Shown: positions 9,642 to 20,962 of the stretch, in pieces
Position numbering within the stretch: the first letter of the stretch is position 1
Layout of the letters: every line of letters starts with the position of its first letter
Assembly: GCA_003278735.1 (NCBI GenBank)
Contig: QCDO01000003.1
Coordinates: forward strand, 1-64,000
Source: Prochlorococcus sp. AG-355-J09
Lineage (GTDB): Bacteria; Cyanobacteriota; Cyanobacteriia; PCC-6307; Cyanobiaceae
Length of the DNA: 64,000 nt
Reading direction: 5' to 3'
Translations under genes and position numbers: made by a program
Notes under the pieces: model-generated
Told to the model about the DNA's origin: nothing
Database searches by the model: none
The model's input: only the letters and a program-made list of their open reading frames with translations

Positions 9642-11600
9642 TTATAACTCGTTAAAATATTCATATATATCATTTACTGAATTTTTTCCAAGTCCTTTAA
9701 CTTTTGATAAATCCTCTTTACTAGCTATTCTTATCGCGTCTATTGATTTAAAATGCTCAAGCAATTCTCTTATTCTTGATGGTCCTAATCCACTGATTTG
9801 GGACAATTGAGATCTATTCATTCTCTTAGATCTTTTGTCTCTATGAAAAGATAATGCAAATCTATGTGCTTCATCTCTTACCCTTCTTAATAGAAGAACT
9901 CCTTTTTGATTTTCATCAGTATCAAGAGACTTAGTAAAGCCTGGAATAAATATTTCTTCATTTTTTTTTGCTAATGAACATATAGTTACCTCTTCCTCAA
10001 GATTTAAATCTTTTAATGCTTTAATAGCTGAATTTAACTGACCTTTTCCTCCATCAATCATTATTAAATCAGGCCAATCTGATAGAAGTTCATTGTCTAA
10101 TTTACTATTCGTTTTATCATTTAATATTGAAAAATCCCCTCCGCTTTTTTTAAATCTTGACCATTTTTTAAACCTTCTATGTATTACTTCATATATCGAA
10201 GCAAAATCATCACTATGTCCTACAAAAACGTTTGGATCTTTAATTTTATATTTCCTATAGTGCTGTTTAGAAGGAATCCCATCTATAAAAACGACTTGTG
10301 ATGCTACAGGGTCACTTCCTTGTATATGGCTTATATCATAACCTTCAATTCTTTTAGGTTGTTCGCTTAATTCAAGTATTTGGGCAAGATCCTCAATTGA
10401 TGATTCATTATCTTGTATCCCATTTAATATTCTATCTAATTCCAATGTCGCATTTTTTAAAACCATTTCTACAGTTTCATGTTTTTTATTTCTTTTTGGG
10501 ATTAAGATTTTTACTTTCTTTTTTCTTAGCTCCGTTAACCAATCCTCTATGGTTGCTTGTTTTGGAAGGTTATATTGAATAAGAATTTCTGATGGTATTT
10601 CTACGGCTTCAACATTCATATAATGCTCTTCTAATATCTTTTGTAAAATAAGATTTTCATCTTCATTATTTAATTTTTGACTATAGCCAATTCTTCCAAT
10701 AAGCTTACCAGATCTCATTTGGAAAATTTGTATACTAGCTACATTTTTTTCTGAAACTATTCCAAAGATATCTCTATTAATTGAAGAATCAGGTATTGAT
10801 ATTTTTTGTGATTCAGTTAATAATTTTAAACCTGAAATTTGGTCCCTTATTTTTGCTGCATTTTCAAAATCTAAATCATTTGAAAATTGCAACATTTTTT
10901 TTTGTAAAAATATTTCTAAGTCATCATTCCTTCCCTGAAATATCATAGATACTTGTTTCATTATTTTTTTATAATCGTCTGATGATATTACTTCTTGGCA
11001 AACACCTGGACATCTTCCTATTGAATAATTCAAACAAGTTCTATCTTTATAGACTGGCCTTGGCCTTTGTCTAAGTGGAAATATTTTTTTTATCGTAAAT
11101 AATGTTCTCCTTAATAATCCGACATCTACATAAGGACCATAATATCTATCTAAATTATTTCTATTTCTTCTTCTTCTTGTAATAAATATTCTAGGATATT
11201 TTTCACTCCAAGTTATGCAAAGATATGGATATTTCTTATCATCCTTTAAAAGAATATTAAAGTATGGTTTGTTTGTTTTAATTAAATTTGACTCTAAATT
11301 TAGTGCTTCATATTCGCTATCTGTGACTATAATTTCTATCTCAGTTATTTGACGAACCATCAAACTTAATCTTGGAGTTAAATCTGAAAAATTATTAAAA
11401 TAACTACTTACTCTACTGCGTAGTTTTTTAGATTTACCAATATAAAGTAAATTATTATCTATATCTTTAAAAAGATAGCAACCAGATGACTTTGGAATTT
11501 CGGATAATCTTGATTTTAGTAATTCTTTATTATTAATTAATTTATATTCAATTTTAAAATTATATTTGTTATCTATTGTTTCTATAGAGGAATTACTCAT
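9642..11600 (-). CDS. uvrC: Excinuclease ABC subunit C
   Basis: UvrC makes the dual incisions in nucleotide excision repair with UvrA and UvrB. The 652-residue protein has the GIY-YIG nuclease at about 35-115 (GCYLFKD...LLYIGKS). A cysteine cluster of the iron-sulfur type follows near 188-200 (CLNYSIGRCPGVC). Next come a UVR motif near 245-280, the RNase H-like second nuclease domain (EGYDISHIQG, MIDGGKGQL) and C-terminal helix-hairpin-helix repeats (ISGLGPSRIRELL, KVKGLGKNS). The flavin-reductase gene lies 8 bp upstream on the same strand, so the two probably share a transcript. No SOS box was seen upstream. Confidence 0.97.
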   Translation of the reverse strand: MSNSSIETIDNKYNFKIEYKLINNKELLKSRLSEIPKSSGCYLFKDIDNNLLYIGKSKKLRSRVSSYFNNFSDLTPRLSLMVRQITEIEIIVTDSEYEALNLESNLIKTNKPYFNILLKDDKKYPYLCITWSEKYPRIFITRRRRNRNNLDRYYGPYVDVGLLRRTLFTIKKIFPLRQRPRPVYKDRTCLNYSIGRCPGVCQEVISSDDYKKIMKQVSMIFQGRNDDLEIFLQKKMLQFSNDLDFENAAKIRDQISGLKLLTESQKISIPDSSINRDIFGIVSEKNVASIQIFQMRSGKLIGRIGYSQKLNNEDENLILQKILEEHYMNVEAVEIPSEILIQYNLPKQATIEDWLTELRKKKVKILIPKRNKKHETVEMVLKNATLELDRILNGIQDNESSIEDLAQILELSEQPKRIEGYDISHIQGSDPVASQVVFIDGIPSKQHYRKYKIKDPNVFVGHSDDFASIYEVIHRRFKKWSRFKKSGGDFSILNDKTNSKLDNELLSDWPDLIMIDGGKGQLNSAIKALKDLNLEEEVTICSLAKKNEEIFIPGFTKSLDTDENQKGVLLLRRVRDEAHRFALSFHRDKRSKRMNRSQLSQISGLGPSRIRELLEHFKSIDAIRIASKEDLSKVKGLGKNSVNDIYEYFNEL

Positions 11601-11608
11601 ATAAAATA

Positions 11609-12097
11609 TTAACCTCCATAATTCCAGCCAGTTGAAGATAAATTTAGAGAATCAACATCATTATTCAAAAAAGCAGATTTAACTTCTCCTACAAAAACTG
11701 TATGGTCTCCATGAATAACACTTCCAACAACATTACATTCAACTCCACCAACACTATCAACTAAAATAGGCAATCCAAGTTCACCTAAATTAAATTCAAC
11801 AGATTCAAATCTGCCTCCTAATGCTTTTTGTGGTTTAAAGAAAACAGCTGCTAGATCCTTTTGATCACTTTTGAGGACATTTAATGAGAACTTATTGGTG
11901 GACTTTATTATTTCATGACTAGAACCTTCTGCTCTAACAGCCATTACGACTAATGGAGGAGTGAAGGAACCTTGAGTCACCCAACTAGCAGTAAATCCAT
12001 TCACTTCATTTTTATCTTCGTCTCTAACTCCACAAATAAATAATCCGTGAGGTATTTTTCTTAATAAGATTTTTTTTGCTTCTAGATTTAATGTCAT
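11609..12097 (-). CDS. Flavin reductase-like domain protein
   Basis: The 162-residue protein consists almost entirely of one flavin-reductase-like (FMN-binding split-barrel) domain. NGFTASWVTQGSFTPPLVVMA is the typical flavin-binding stretch and the end HGDHTVFVGEV is typical of the fold. In cyanobacteria this domain also forms the C-terminus of flavodiiron proteins, but no such neighbour is present, so here it stands alone. It probably reduces or binds FMN; its partner is unknown. It lies 8 bp upstream of uvrC and is divergent from coaD across 59 bp. Confidence 0.82.
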   Translation of the reverse strand: MTLNLEAKKILLRKIPHGLFICGVRDEDKNEVNGFTASWVTQGSFTPPLVVMAVRAEGSSHEIIKSTNKFSLNVLKSDQKDLAAVFFKPQKALGGRFESVEFNLGELGLPILVDSVGGVECNVVGSVIHGDHTVFVGEVKSAFLNNDVDSLNLSSTGWNYGG

Positions 12098-12156
12098 AAT
12101 TGATATATCTAATAAACTTATTTTAACTAAATTTCTTATTCGATCATAATAAATTC

Positions 12157-12630
12157 ATGAAAATTCTTTATCCGGGTACATTCGATCCTTTAACAAACGG
12201 GCATATTGATTTAATAGAAAGAGCTGAAAAAATATTTGGCAATCTAGTAGTTGCTGTTTTAGAAAATACTTCAAAAACACCTACATTTAATCTTGAAAGA
12301 AGAATAAAACAAATAACAAATTCTCTTTCTCATTTGCCTAATATTGAAGTTATTTGTTATTCTGGTCTAACTGTAGATTGTGCAAATGATCTAAAAGCTA
12401 ATCTTATTCTTAGAGGCTTAAGAGCAATGAGTGATTTTGAGTATGAACTTCAAATTGCTCATACAAATAAATCACTTAATAATGATATTGAAACTATATT
12501 TTTATCGACAAATACAAATTATAGTTTTCTCAGTAGTTCTTTAGTAAAAGAAGTTGCAAAATTTGGTGGTGAAATTAATCACATGGTGCCCCCCTCTGTT
12601 GAGAGGGATTTAAAAGAATATTTTAAGTAA
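12157..12630 (+). CDS. coaD: Phosphopantetheine adenylyltransferase
   Basis: CoaD adenylates 4'-phosphopantetheine to dephospho-CoA, the penultimate step of coenzyme A synthesis. The 157-residue nucleotidyltransferase has the N-terminal [19 protein letters not shown] with the TxGH nucleotide-binding motif. It also has [20 protein letters not shown] and the C-terminal [13 protein letters not shown] loop corresponding to ISSTxVR. Length and all conserved blocks match the family. It is transcribed alone, convergent with the PBP4-type gene 8 bp downstream. Confidence 0.97.
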   Translation: MKILYPGTFDPLTNGHIDLIERAEKIFGNLVVAVLENTSKTPTFNLERRIKQITNSLSHLPNIEVICYSGLTVDCANDLKANLILRGLRAMSDFEYELQIAHTNKSLNNDIETIFLSTNTNYSFLSSSLVKEVAKFGGEINHMVPPSVERDLKEYFK

Positions 12631-12638
12631 TATTTTTA

Positions 12639-13862
12639 TTAACAAGATTTCAAGTAATAAAGATCACGTAATAATTTAAAAGCTTTTTCTTTATCAATTT
12701 TATTAGAATTTTGGATAATGCTTATAATTATTGGCCTTTCATTTTTATATAAAAAGCCAGATAATGCAAAAACATTTGAAAGAGTCCCAGTTTTGCCAAA
12801 AAACTTTCCAGACAATTCACTATTTACAAATCTTTTAGCTAATGTTCCTCTTACTCCAGTTATTGAAAGTGTAGATTGATAAGCTTCAAAATCATTAAAA
12901 TATCTCATTTTATCTAAAAACAATACAACTAACCTTGTTGTAATTTTATTTTTTCGAGACAATCCACTAGCATCTGCAAAGTATGCTTTAGTTGTTGGGA
13001 GGCCTTTATTTTCAAGCCATCTTTTCAATTTTATGTAGTCATTATCGTTCCATGTATTTGAGGCATTTTTAAAGAGAGATTCAGCTGTAAAATTATGGCT
13101 TTCAGAATTTGTTAGAGTTAATAATGAAATAATTGGAGTTGAATATATTTTATTTATCTCTTTAATATTTTTTAAAAAAAAAGTTTTTTCTGAATCAAAA
13201 AAATCTATATATATTTTTGAATTTGGAAATTTATCTTTTAAATAATTTTTAATAAAAATTTTTAATGAATAAATATCATCATATTTATTGTGATTACTTT
13301 CTATTGCAAGAGATGTAATTGGAGATCCATATTCGTAAAGTTTATCAGTATTTGTCCAACCATTAGGCCAATATAATTTGGAATCAATTTCTACAATATT
13401 AAAGTTAATAATTTTATTTTCTTTAACATTTGAAATGAGTTCGATAATATCTTCATAATTAAGATCTGGATCACCTTGACCGTGTAAATAATAATCGTTT
13501 TTATTTTTAAATAAGGAGGTTTTTAAATTATTATTATATTTATATTTACTTAAAACATAAGCTGATGAGAATAATTTTTGATTAGATGCCGGCAACCTTG
13601 GAACATCCTCATTATAGGAACTTATTATTTCCCCTTTATCATTAATAATTGATACACTAAAAGAATCATCAAGCATTTGATTCAATAAAGCATCATAAGT
13701 AGGACATATTTTTTTTTTAGTAATTATTCCCGGGAAATTAAAATAAATACTATTTAAAATAGTTATTTTCTGATTTGCTAGTAAATATCTTATTAAGAAA
13801 GGAGATGTTACTAATACAAGAACGATTAAGAAAAATGAATAAATTTTTTTTATCACATTCAA
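12639..13862 (-). CDS. dacB: D-alanyl-D-alanine carboxypeptidase, PBP4/DacB type
   Basis: A class C low-molecular-weight penicillin-binding protein (peptidase S13) that trims or cleaves peptidoglycan peptides in the periplasm. An N-terminal hydrophobic segment (residues about 7-28) is a signal sequence or anchor. The catalytic SxxK is ASNQKLFSS near residue 93. The second motif is in DASGLSRKN, and KTG occurs as FGKTGTLSN near 357. At 407 residues it is shorter than E. coli DacB (about 477). It is the last gene of the dapF operon, one base after the DUF1995 stop. Confidence 0.9.
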   Translation of the reverse strand: MNVIKKIYSFFLIVLVLVTSPFLIRYLLANQKITILNSIYFNFPGIITKKKICPTYDALLNQMLDDSFSVSIINDKGEIISSYNEDVPRLPASNQKLFSSAYVLSKYKYNNNLKTSLFKNKNDYYLHGQGDPDLNYEDIIELISNVKENKIINFNIVEIDSKLYWPNGWTNTDKLYEYGSPITSLAIESNHNKYDDIYSLKIFIKNYLKDKFPNSKIYIDFFDSEKTFFLKNIKEINKIYSTPIISLLTLTNSESHNFTAESLFKNASNTWNDNDYIKLKRWLENKGLPTTKAYFADASGLSRKNKITTRLVVLFLDKMRYFNDFEAYQSTLSITGVRGTLAKRFVNSELSGKFFGKTGTLSNVFALSGFLYKNERPIIISIIQNSNKIDKEKAFKLLRDLYYLKSC

Positions 13863-13863
13863 T

Positions 13864-14490
13864 CTATAAATTCACAAAAATTGATTCATTGTCGGGTTTA
13901 ATTTCAAATTCTTTTTTAAAAAAATATCTTTTATTTTCTTCTTTGAAAAGCAACCAGTTATTTGGATATATATGCATAAGAGCAGCTTTATTTAAAGGCT
14001 GCAGAAAATAAATATTTTTCCATGTTGTGACAAATTTTTTACGTCGCTCTCTAATAACACTTCCTATACCAATATTGGCATCTTCAAATTTTGGATTTAA
14101 TGAATAATGCCTACCTTGATAATTATCAGACATTGGTTCAAATGAATCGAAATCATATGGCTGAGGTAGTATGGATATCATTGCACTATCTATATTATTT
14201 ATATTATTTGATTCATTAAATGATTTAAAAGTAAAAATTTTATCTTTGATATCTGGATAGTCTCTTTGTGCCAAAGCCACAGCACCTTGATCAGCAAATG
14301 TTATAAATACATTATTATTTTTAGACAATATCTTGTAAATAGTTATTCCAATTCTGTTAAATTTCAATCCTTCAAAATTAAATTCTACAGTAAATCTTTT
14401 ATTTGAATCTAATAAACTTGGAATAATTGCATCCTCCATATTCTTAAGAGATTCATTTAAATCTTTAGGTAGTCTGTAATTGGTTTCCAT
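13864..14490 (-). CDS. DUF1995 domain protein
   Basis: The 208-residue soluble protein resembles the DUF1995 family found in cyanobacteria and plastids, which has no firm biochemical role. The recognisable part includes VEFNFEGLKFNR, FADQGAVALAQRD and the C-terminal KNIYFLQPLNKAALMHIYPNNW-like block. No signal peptide, membrane helix or known catalytic motif is visible. Its start codon shares a base with the cysteine desulfurase stop (TAATG). One base separates its stop from the dacB start, so it is embedded in the dapF operon. Confidence 0.78.
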   Translation of the reverse strand: METNYRLPKDLNESLKNMEDAIIPSLLDSNKRFTVEFNFEGLKFNRIGITIYKILSKNNNVFITFADQGAVALAQRDYPDIKDKIFTFKSFNESNNINNIDSAMISILPQPYDFDSFEPMSDNYQGRHYSLNPKFEDANIGIGSVIRERRKKFVTTWKNIYFLQPLNKAALMHIYPNNWLLFKEENKRYFFKKEFEIKPDNESIFVNL

Positions 14491-15662
14491 TAAAATTTTT
14501 CAATACATATTTGAATAAGTTCTAAAAATTTATCTATTTCTGACTTATTGTTTATTGAACCTAAAGTAACACGAATATTAGAAAATAATTCATCATCATT
14601 TAAACCAATATTTTTAAGTATTGAGCTAGGTTTCCCAGATGAACTTGAACAAGCACTTCCACTACTTATCGCTATTTTATTTTCTGACATGAAATTAACA
14701 ATCTTATAGGCCCTTATAGGCTCAAATAGTTTATTTAATAGCAGAAACGAAATATGATTGGGAAGTCTATGGTTAATACTACCCGTAATCTTTATATGAT
14801 TATTATCCTTAATTTTTTGAAAAAAATAATTTTTGAGTTTATTAATATTATTAGAAGGAAATTCAGTTATGTAATCATATAATTTTATTTTTCCTTTAAT
14901 ATTCTTTAATGATTCATACATTCCAGCGATTAATGGCAAAGCTTGTGTCCCTTGTCTAATTGAAAATTCCTGGGTAAGTGATATGTCATTATTTTTTAAA
15001 ATTTGTCTAGACTTTTCTTTTGTCAAAAGAATACCGATCCCTTTTGGACCTCCAAATTTATGAGCAGATAAACTTAAAAAATCACATTTAAGATCTTTCC
15101 AACTGAATATTCCATTACTTAATATTTGAGTTCCATCTAAATGAAACATTATATTTAATTCTTCACATTTAGTACCAATAAATTGGACAGGTTGTATTGT
15201 CCCAATTTCACTTTGTCCCCAAATAATTGATACAAGCTTAGTATCATTGTTTAAAATGTTTTCGATATTAGAAATATTTAAAATTCCATCATTATTAACC
15301 ATCCATTCGTAAATATCCCAATTTTGTTTTCTTAGTTTATTAGCACAAATAGTTGTTGCTTGATGTTCAACATTTGAAATAACAACCCTACCATTTTTAA
15401 AGTTCTCATAAATATTATTAAATACAATATTTGTCGATTCCGAAGAACCAGATGTAAAGATTACATCCTCTGCATCTGCTTCAAAAATATAAGCAATATT
15501 AGATCTAATTTTTTCAAGATATATTGAGCATTTTATCCCTAGCTCATATGTAGATGAAGGGTTATGCCAATAATCCCTGTAAGTTGAATTAATTATATTT
15601 AAAACATTCTCAGATAAAGGAGTTGTGGATGCATTATCTAAATAAATAAAATTACTTTCCAT
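14490..15662 (-). CDS. Cysteine desulfurase (NifS/IscS-like)
   Basis: A class V PLP aminotransferase-fold enzyme of 390 residues that takes sulfur from cysteine for iron-sulfur clusters or thiolated tRNA. The start NFIYLDNASTTPLS is classic. The PLP lysine lies in SLSAHKFGGPKGIG near residue 201. The catalytic cysteine is in SSGSACSSSSGKPS near 335. No scaffold gene is adjacent. It overlaps dapF and DUF1995 by one base on each side, indicating tight coupling. Which family member it is (IscS-like or NifS-like) cannot be settled here. Confidence 0.93.
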   Translation of the reverse strand: MESNFIYLDNASTTPLSENVLNIINSTYRDYWHNPSSTYELGIKCSIYLEKIRSNIAYIFEADAEDVIFTSGSSESTNIVFNNIYENFKNGRVVISNVEHQATTICANKLRKQNWDIYEWMVNNDGILNISNIENILNNDTKLVSIIWGQSEIGTIQPVQFIGTKCEELNIMFHLDGTQILSNGIFSWKDLKCDFLSLSAHKFGGPKGIGILLTKEKSRQILKNNDISLTQEFSIRQGTQALPLIAGMYESLKNIKGKIKLYDYITEFPSNNINKLKNYFFQKIKDNNHIKITGSINHRLPNHISFLLLNKLFEPIRAYKIVNFMSENKIAISSGSACSSSSGKPSSILKNIGLNDDELFSNIRVTLGSINNKSEIDKFLELIQICIEKF

Positions 15663-16522
15663 TAATTTACTAACATTGATCCTGAGAAAACCTTTTTAGC
15701 ATTACCGGTCATCATTACTTCACAATCGTCTTTTGACCAATCAATTTTTAGATTACCTCCTGGTAAGGTTACTATGGTTTGTGAATTACAAAGACCTAAT
15801 TTATAAGCTGCTACATGGATAGCACAGGCACCTGTTCCACAAGCTAAGGTTGCTCCTGCACCCCTTTCCCATACTTTTACTTTGATATTATCTCTATTTA
15901 AAATTTGACAAAAATGCACATTAGTTTTTTCAGGAAATAATTCATTTTTTTCAAATATAGGACCAAGTCTGGAGAGAACAATTGACTCCATGTCTTTTAC
16001 AAAGAATATTAAATGAGGATTTCCCATTCCTACGGCATAACCCATATTATTAAAATCTTTCTCAATAAATTCTTGTGAAGGAATTGAATTTATTTTTTTT
16101 TCAATTGTTGTTGGAATATTTTGACATTCTAAAATTGGAACTCCCATTTTTACTGTAATTTCATCATTTATATATTTTGCAATTTTTAAACCTGCTTTAG
16201 TCTCAATTTTATATTCTATATTTTTATTATTCATTGAATCATTTACGTGGAGATACTCAACTAAACACCTAATTCCATTTCCACACATTTGTGCTTCAGA
16301 ACCATCAGAATTATAAATTATCATTTTTGCATAATTATCTTCATTAGGTTCTTCTATAAAAATTACACCATCTGCTCCAATACCAAATTGCCTGTTGCAA
16401 ATTTTTTTTATATCAAATATATTATTTGTCTTGTAAGTTTTATATAATTCATTTCCTCTAGAATCTATTATTACGAAATCATTTCCGTTACCTTGATATT
16501 TTTCAAAAGTTATATTTTTCAT
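15662..16522 (-). CDS. dapF: Diaminopimelate epimerase
   Basis: DapF converts LL- to meso-diaminopimelate, the precursor of lysine and the peptidoglycan cross-link. The 286-residue protein has both active-site cysteines, in AQMCGNGIRC near residue 79 and ATLACGTGACA near 228. It also shows the N-terminal KYQGNGNDFVIID and IGADGVIFIE blocks. It heads a leftward operon with a cysteine desulfurase, a DUF1995 protein and a PBP4-type carboxypeptidase; dapF and the PBP4-type gene both serve the cell wall. It is divergent from leuS across 107 bp. Confidence 0.97.
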   Translation of the reverse strand: MKNITFEKYQGNGNDFVIIDSRGNELYKTYKTNNIFDIKKICNRQFGIGADGVIFIEEPNEDNYAKMIIYNSDGSEAQMCGNGIRCLVEYLHVNDSMNNKNIEYKIETKAGLKIAKYINDEITVKMGVPILECQNIPTTIEKKINSIPSQEFIEKDFNNMGYAVGMGNPHLIFFVKDMESIVLSRLGPIFEKNELFPEKTNVHFCQILNRDNIKVKVWERGAGATLACGTGACAIHVAAYKLGLCNSQTIVTLPGGNLKIDWSKDDCEVMMTGNAKKVFSGSMLVN

Positions 16523-16629
16523 TTGTAGATAATATATTTTAAATTTTAATTATAAATTATTCCTTTTAACAATCTATTTCTATTTTATACAATGGATATT
16601 AAAATAATAATTTAACAAATAAAAATTAA

Positions 16630-19200
16630 GTGATTTCTCCCGATAAACAATATGAGGCTGATACTAATTTATATAATCCATCTGAAATAGAAAAAAAATG
16701 GCAGTCAGTATGGACTGAAAACAATCTATACAAAACCGATGAATTAACTGAGAACAGCGATAAATTTTATGCCTTATCAATGTTTCCCTACCCTTCAGGT
16801 AATCTTCATATGGGACATGTTAGGAATTATGTTATTACAGACTTAATAGCTCGATTCCAAAGATTTAAGGGCAAATCTGTTTTACATCCAATGGGTTGGG
16901 ACGCTTTTGGTTTGCCTGCTGAGAATGCAGCGATTGAAAGAGGAATTAGTCCAAGTGTCTGGACTAAAAAAAATATTTCTCATATGAAGTCACAATTAAA
17001 GCTTTTGGGACTATCAGTTGATTGGGATAGGGAATTTGCAACATGTGATGAAAATTATTATATTTGGACTCAATATCTATTTTTAGAGTTATACAAGGCA
17101 GGTCTTGTATATCAAAAGGAATCAGAAGTTAATTGGGATCCTATTGATAATACAGTCCTAGCGAATGAACAAGTTGATTCAAATGGCAAATCTTGGAGAT
17201 CTGGGGCAGTAGTTGAAAAAAAATTATTAAAGCAATGGTTTTTAAGAATTACTAATTATGCGGATGAGTTATTGAAGGATTTAGAAAAATTAGATAACTG
17301 GCCAGAAAGAGTAAAAATAATGCAAGATAATTGGATTGGAAAGTCAATTGGTGCAAATATTAATTTCAATATTAATACCAATCCAGAAGAGAAAATTACT
17401 GTATTTACAACAAGGCCAGATACTTTATTTGGAGTTACTTATTTAGCAATTTCTGTTAATCATTCATTACTAAAAAATATTTCTGAACAAGAAACAATAC
17501 AAGATATAGAAAATCTTAAACAATATTTGAAAAATAATAAAAATAATGAACTAGAAAAAATTGGAATAAAAACTAATTTAACAGCAATAAATCCAGTTAA
17601 TTCTGAACCTATTCCTATTTGGGTGGCAAGTTATGTTCTCGATGAATACGGTACAGGTGCTGTTATGGGCGTGCCTGCTCATGATCTAAGAGATTTTGAA
17701 TTTGCTAAGAAAAATAATATTGATATTAAACAGGTAATAATAATGGATAAAAGTGAACAAAATAAAGAGCTTGAAGAAGCTTATGTAGAAAAAGGATATC
17801 TTATTAATTCAAATCAATACAATGGCATAGAAAATACTATTGCTAAAATAAAAATTTCAGAGGAAGGAGTAAATAATGGATGGGCTGAAAATAAGATTCA
17901 ATATCGTCTAAGAGATTGGTTAATATCTAGACAAAGATATTGGGGATGTCCGATACCTATAGTTAATTGCAAAAAATGTGGATCTGTTCCATTAAAGCAA
18001 TCGGAATTACCTGTTTCCTTACCAAAAGATATAGAAATCTCGGCTAACAAGATTAATGCTTTAGGTAATAATAATAATTGGATAAATACTACATGTCCAA
18101 AATGTGGAATAGCGGCAAGAAAAGAAACTGATACTATGGACACTTTCATGTGTTCATCATGGTATTTTTTAAGATATCCATCTTCAAAATGTTCTAATAA
18201 GCCATTTGAAAAGATTGAAATCAATAAGTGGTTGCCTGTAGATCAATATGTTGGAGGGGTAGAGCATGCAATATTGCATTTGTTATATGCAAGATTTTTC
18301 ACTAAAGCCTTGAGGGATAATGAACTATTTGAAATTGATGAACCTTTCAAAAAACTATTAACGCAAGGAATGGTTCAGGCGGCAGCCTATAAAAACAATA
18401 AAACTGGTAAATATGTTTCTCCTTCCGATATTACTGACTTATCAAATCCTACAGATCCAATTGACAATTCTAAACTCGAAGTTCTTTTCGAGAAGATGTC
18501 TAAGTCTAAATATAATGGAATAGACCCTGAATCAGTAATTAAAAAATATGGAGCAGATACAGCAAGAATGTTTATATTATTTAAAGCACCGCCAGAAAAA
18601 GATTTGGAATGGGGAGATACAGATGTTGAAGGACAATTTAGATTTTTAAGCAGGATTTGGAAGCTTTATATAAATTGTGCAAAAGATATAAATAGTAAAT
18701 CTAATTCCTATCCAGATAAAGAAAAAAGTTTAATAAAGTCAATGAATATAGCTATAAAAGAAATTTCAAATGACATATTAAATAACCAATTTAATACTGC
18801 GATTTCAGAACTAATGAAGTTTTATAATTCATTATCAAATTCAATTAATGACGTAAACAATAATTTAAAAATTGATGCATTAAAAACATTTTGTATTTTG
18901 TTGGCTCCATTTGCACCTCATATTGCAGAAGAAATATGGCATCTTATAGGATTTAAAAAATCTGTACATTTAGAACACTGGCCTTCATTTAATGCCGAGG
19001 CACTAAAGGAAGATTCATATGAACTAGTAATACAAGTGAATGGAAAAGTTAGAGACAAAGTAAATATTAATAATGATATGAGTAAAGATCAAATTAAAGA
19101 ATTGACTCTTAAAAGACCTAACATTTTAAAATGGATTCAAGATAAGGAAATAAGAAAAATAATTATTGTTAAAGGAAAAATTATGAATATTGTTGTTTAA
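16630..19200 (+). CDS. leuS: Leucyl-tRNA synthetase
   Basis: LeuRS charges tRNA-Leu. The 856-residue class I synthetase has the HIGH-type motif in [11 protein letters not shown] near residue 60 and KMSKS near 622. The CP1 editing domain lies between ([16 protein letters not shown]). Zinc-type cysteine pairs appear as NCKKCG and CPKCG. The start is GTG: no ATG precedes the conserved [10 protein letters not shown] segment, and the reading frame closes just upstream. Its last four bases overlap the end of convergent pgi. Confidence 0.97.
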   Translation: MISPDKQYEADTNLYNPSEIEKKWQSVWTENNLYKTDELTENSDKFYALSMFPYPSGNLHMGHVRNYVITDLIARFQRFKGKSVLHPMGWDAFGLPAENAAIERGISPSVWTKKNISHMKSQLKLLGLSVDWDREFATCDENYYIWTQYLFLELYKAGLVYQKESEVNWDPIDNTVLANEQVDSNGKSWRSGAVVEKKLLKQWFLRITNYADELLKDLEKLDNWPERVKIMQDNWIGKSIGANINFNINTNPEEKITVFTTRPDTLFGVTYLAISVNHSLLKNISEQETIQDIENLKQYLKNNKNNELEKIGIKTNLTAINPVNSEPIPIWVASYVLDEYGTGAVMGVPAHDLRDFEFAKKNNIDIKQVIIMDKSEQNKELEEAYVEKGYLINSNQYNGIENTIAKIKISEEGVNNGWAENKIQYRLRDWLISRQRYWGCPIPIVNCKKCGSVPLKQSELPVSLPKDIEISANKINALGNNNNWINTTCPKCGIAARKETDTMDTFMCSSWYFLRYPSSKCSNKPFEKIEINKWLPVDQYVGGVEHAILHLLYARFFTKALRDNELFEIDEPFKKLLTQGMVQAAAYKNNKTGKYVSPSDITDLSNPTDPIDNSKLEVLFEKMSKSKYNGIDPESVIKKYGADTARMFILFKAPPEKDLEWGDTDVEGQFRFLSRIWKLYINCAKDINSKSNSYPDKEKSLIKSMNIAIKEISNDILNNQFNTAISELMKFYNSLSNSINDVNNNLKIDALKTFCILLAPFAPHIAEEIWHLIGFKKSVHLEHWPSFNAEALKEDSYELVIQVNGKVRDKVNINNDMSKDQIKELTLKRPNILKWIQDKEIRKIIIVKGKIMNIVV

Positions 19201-20780
19201 GAATTTATTTTTTGAATAACTATTGAATTTGGATTTGACCAATCGCCTTTAACTAAATAATTATCATTACCGAAACACATTTCACGGATTATAAAAAATA
19301 TGGGTTCACTAACTGAATTATCAAATAATGATGTTATGTCATTTATAGAATATTCTCCACCTTCATCTAATAAATTACTTACTTTTTGTTGATACTCAAT
19401 AATATTTGCAGCTGCTTTCTTTCCAGCTTCAACTCCAGGTTGATCATATGCATTTATATTTACCAATTCAGCGTAGAAGGATACAGCCCTCTCAAATAAA
19501 GCGATTAAGGCCCCTAGTGAAAAACAATTTAACTTTTCTAAAGTAATAGTGATACTTTGTCTGTCTTCACTAGAGAGTGCTGATCTGGTTCCTTGCAAAA
19601 AACCAGAAAGATATTCTTTAGGATTCTCTTTTTCATCAAAAATATTAGTAGATGGAGAATCTAATAATTCAATAAAAATACAAAAGAAATTATCAATACC
19701 ATCTCTCAGTTGCTGAACATAAGCATGCTGATCTGTAGATCCTTTATTACCAAAAACGGAGATACCTTGATTAACTACTTCACCATTCCTATTAAATTTC
19801 TTTCCTAATGATTCCATTACTAATTGCTGAAGATATTTACTAAATACCTGTAACCTATCTCTATATGGTAATACGACCATATCTCTCTTCCCAACGCCAT
19901 CCCCAGTTAAATACCATGCAGATGATAATAATGCTGCCGGATTTTTTTTAAAATCACTTATACGCGTGGCCTCATCCATTACTGATGCCCCTCTAATGAA
20001 TTCAAATATATTTTCATTAATAAGAGCTAATGGAAGTAATCCCACAGAGCTTGTAATACTTGTTCTTCCTCCAACCCAATCTTGTAAATTAAATATTTTT
20101 AACCAATTTTCAGAAGTGGCTTTTTTAAATAACTTACTATCTTTCATAGTTATAGCTATAGCATTAGAATTCCATTCAAGAAAATTGTTTTCGCAGTGAC
20201 TTTTAATAATTTCCATAGCAATTTTAGGTTCAGGCGTACCACCTGATTTGCTTACTACTACAAATAATGTTGTTGATAATTTTTCAGATAACTCTTCTAA
20301 CTTTTCGCTAATTAAAAAAGGATCTACGTTATCGATATAAGAAAAATTTAAGCCACTAGAACACTTCTGCAGTGACTCTGTAATAAGTAATGGTCCTAGA
20401 CCACTTCCACCAATTCCTATCCATAAAACATCAGTATAATGCTGATTATTCTTATTCTTAATATCTCCATTTAAAATTTCTTTTCCAAATTCAGAGATTG
20501 CATTAATATCTGCTGTAATTTCCTCTTCTATTTTGGAAGAGGGTGAAATTGACGGAGTTCTAAGCCAATAATGACCAACTTGTCTATTTTCATCAATATT
20601 TGAGATTGCACCATTTTCTAATTCTTTTATTGATGAAAAAACATCTATAAATTTATCTTCTAAATTTTTTAGCTCTTTATTTGTGAAATTAATTTTGCTT
20701 ATGTCTAACCAAATATTTAATTTTTTATCAAACCAAAGGTAATTACAAAATTTATCCCAAGAGTTTAAATCTTCATTCAT
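19197..20780 (-). CDS. pgi: Glucose-6-phosphate isomerase
   Basis: Pgi interconverts glucose-6-phosphate and fructose-6-phosphate, linking the Calvin cycle, pentose-phosphate pathway and glycogen. The 527-residue protein has two sugar-isomerase halves: [16 protein letters not shown] near residue 121 and [11 protein letters not shown] near 180. [19 protein letters not shown], holding family signature residues, lies near 350. It is a monocistronic leftward gene, convergent with leuS (4-bp overlap) and divergent from purN across a 182-bp AT-rich gap in which I see no gene. Confidence 0.97.
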   Translation of the reverse strand: MNEDLNSWDKFCNYLWFDKKLNIWLDISKINFTNKELKNLEDKFIDVFSSIKELENGAISNIDENRQVGHYWLRTPSISPSSKIEEEITADINAISEFGKEILNGDIKNKNNQHYTDVLWIGIGGSGLGPLLITESLQKCSSGLNFSYIDNVDPFLISEKLEELSEKLSTTLFVVVSKSGGTPEPKIAMEIIKSHCENNFLEWNSNAIAITMKDSKLFKKATSENWLKIFNLQDWVGGRTSITSSVGLLPLALINENIFEFIRGASVMDEATRISDFKKNPAALLSSAWYLTGDGVGKRDMVVLPYRDRLQVFSKYLQQLVMESLGKKFNRNGEVVNQGISVFGNKGSTDQHAYVQQLRDGIDNFFCIFIELLDSPSTNIFDEKENPKEYLSGFLQGTRSALSSEDRQSITITLEKLNCFSLGALIALFERAVSFYAELVNINAYDQPGVEAGKKAAANIIEYQQKVSNLLDEGGEYSINDITSLFDNSVSEPIFFIIREMCFGNDNYLVKGDWSNPNSIVIQKINS

Positions 20781-20962
20781 TTTATATATTTGTTTCTTTT
20801 GTTAATTATTCAATTATATCTATACGAATAGTACATAGATTTGAATCATTTAAATTTGTTTAAATTAATATCTTCAAATTAATATGTCTTTGAATATAAA
20901 TATTTAGATTGGAGGGTTTTTTTTATTTCATATAAATTTATCATTAGAAAAAATAAAAAACT

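Noticed and set aside
20781-20962. Small RNA or small gene in the pgi-purN gap
   Set aside because: Only AT-rich sequence with short frames and a minor direct repeat (AAATTAATAT) was found; no hairpin or conserved motif supports an RNA.
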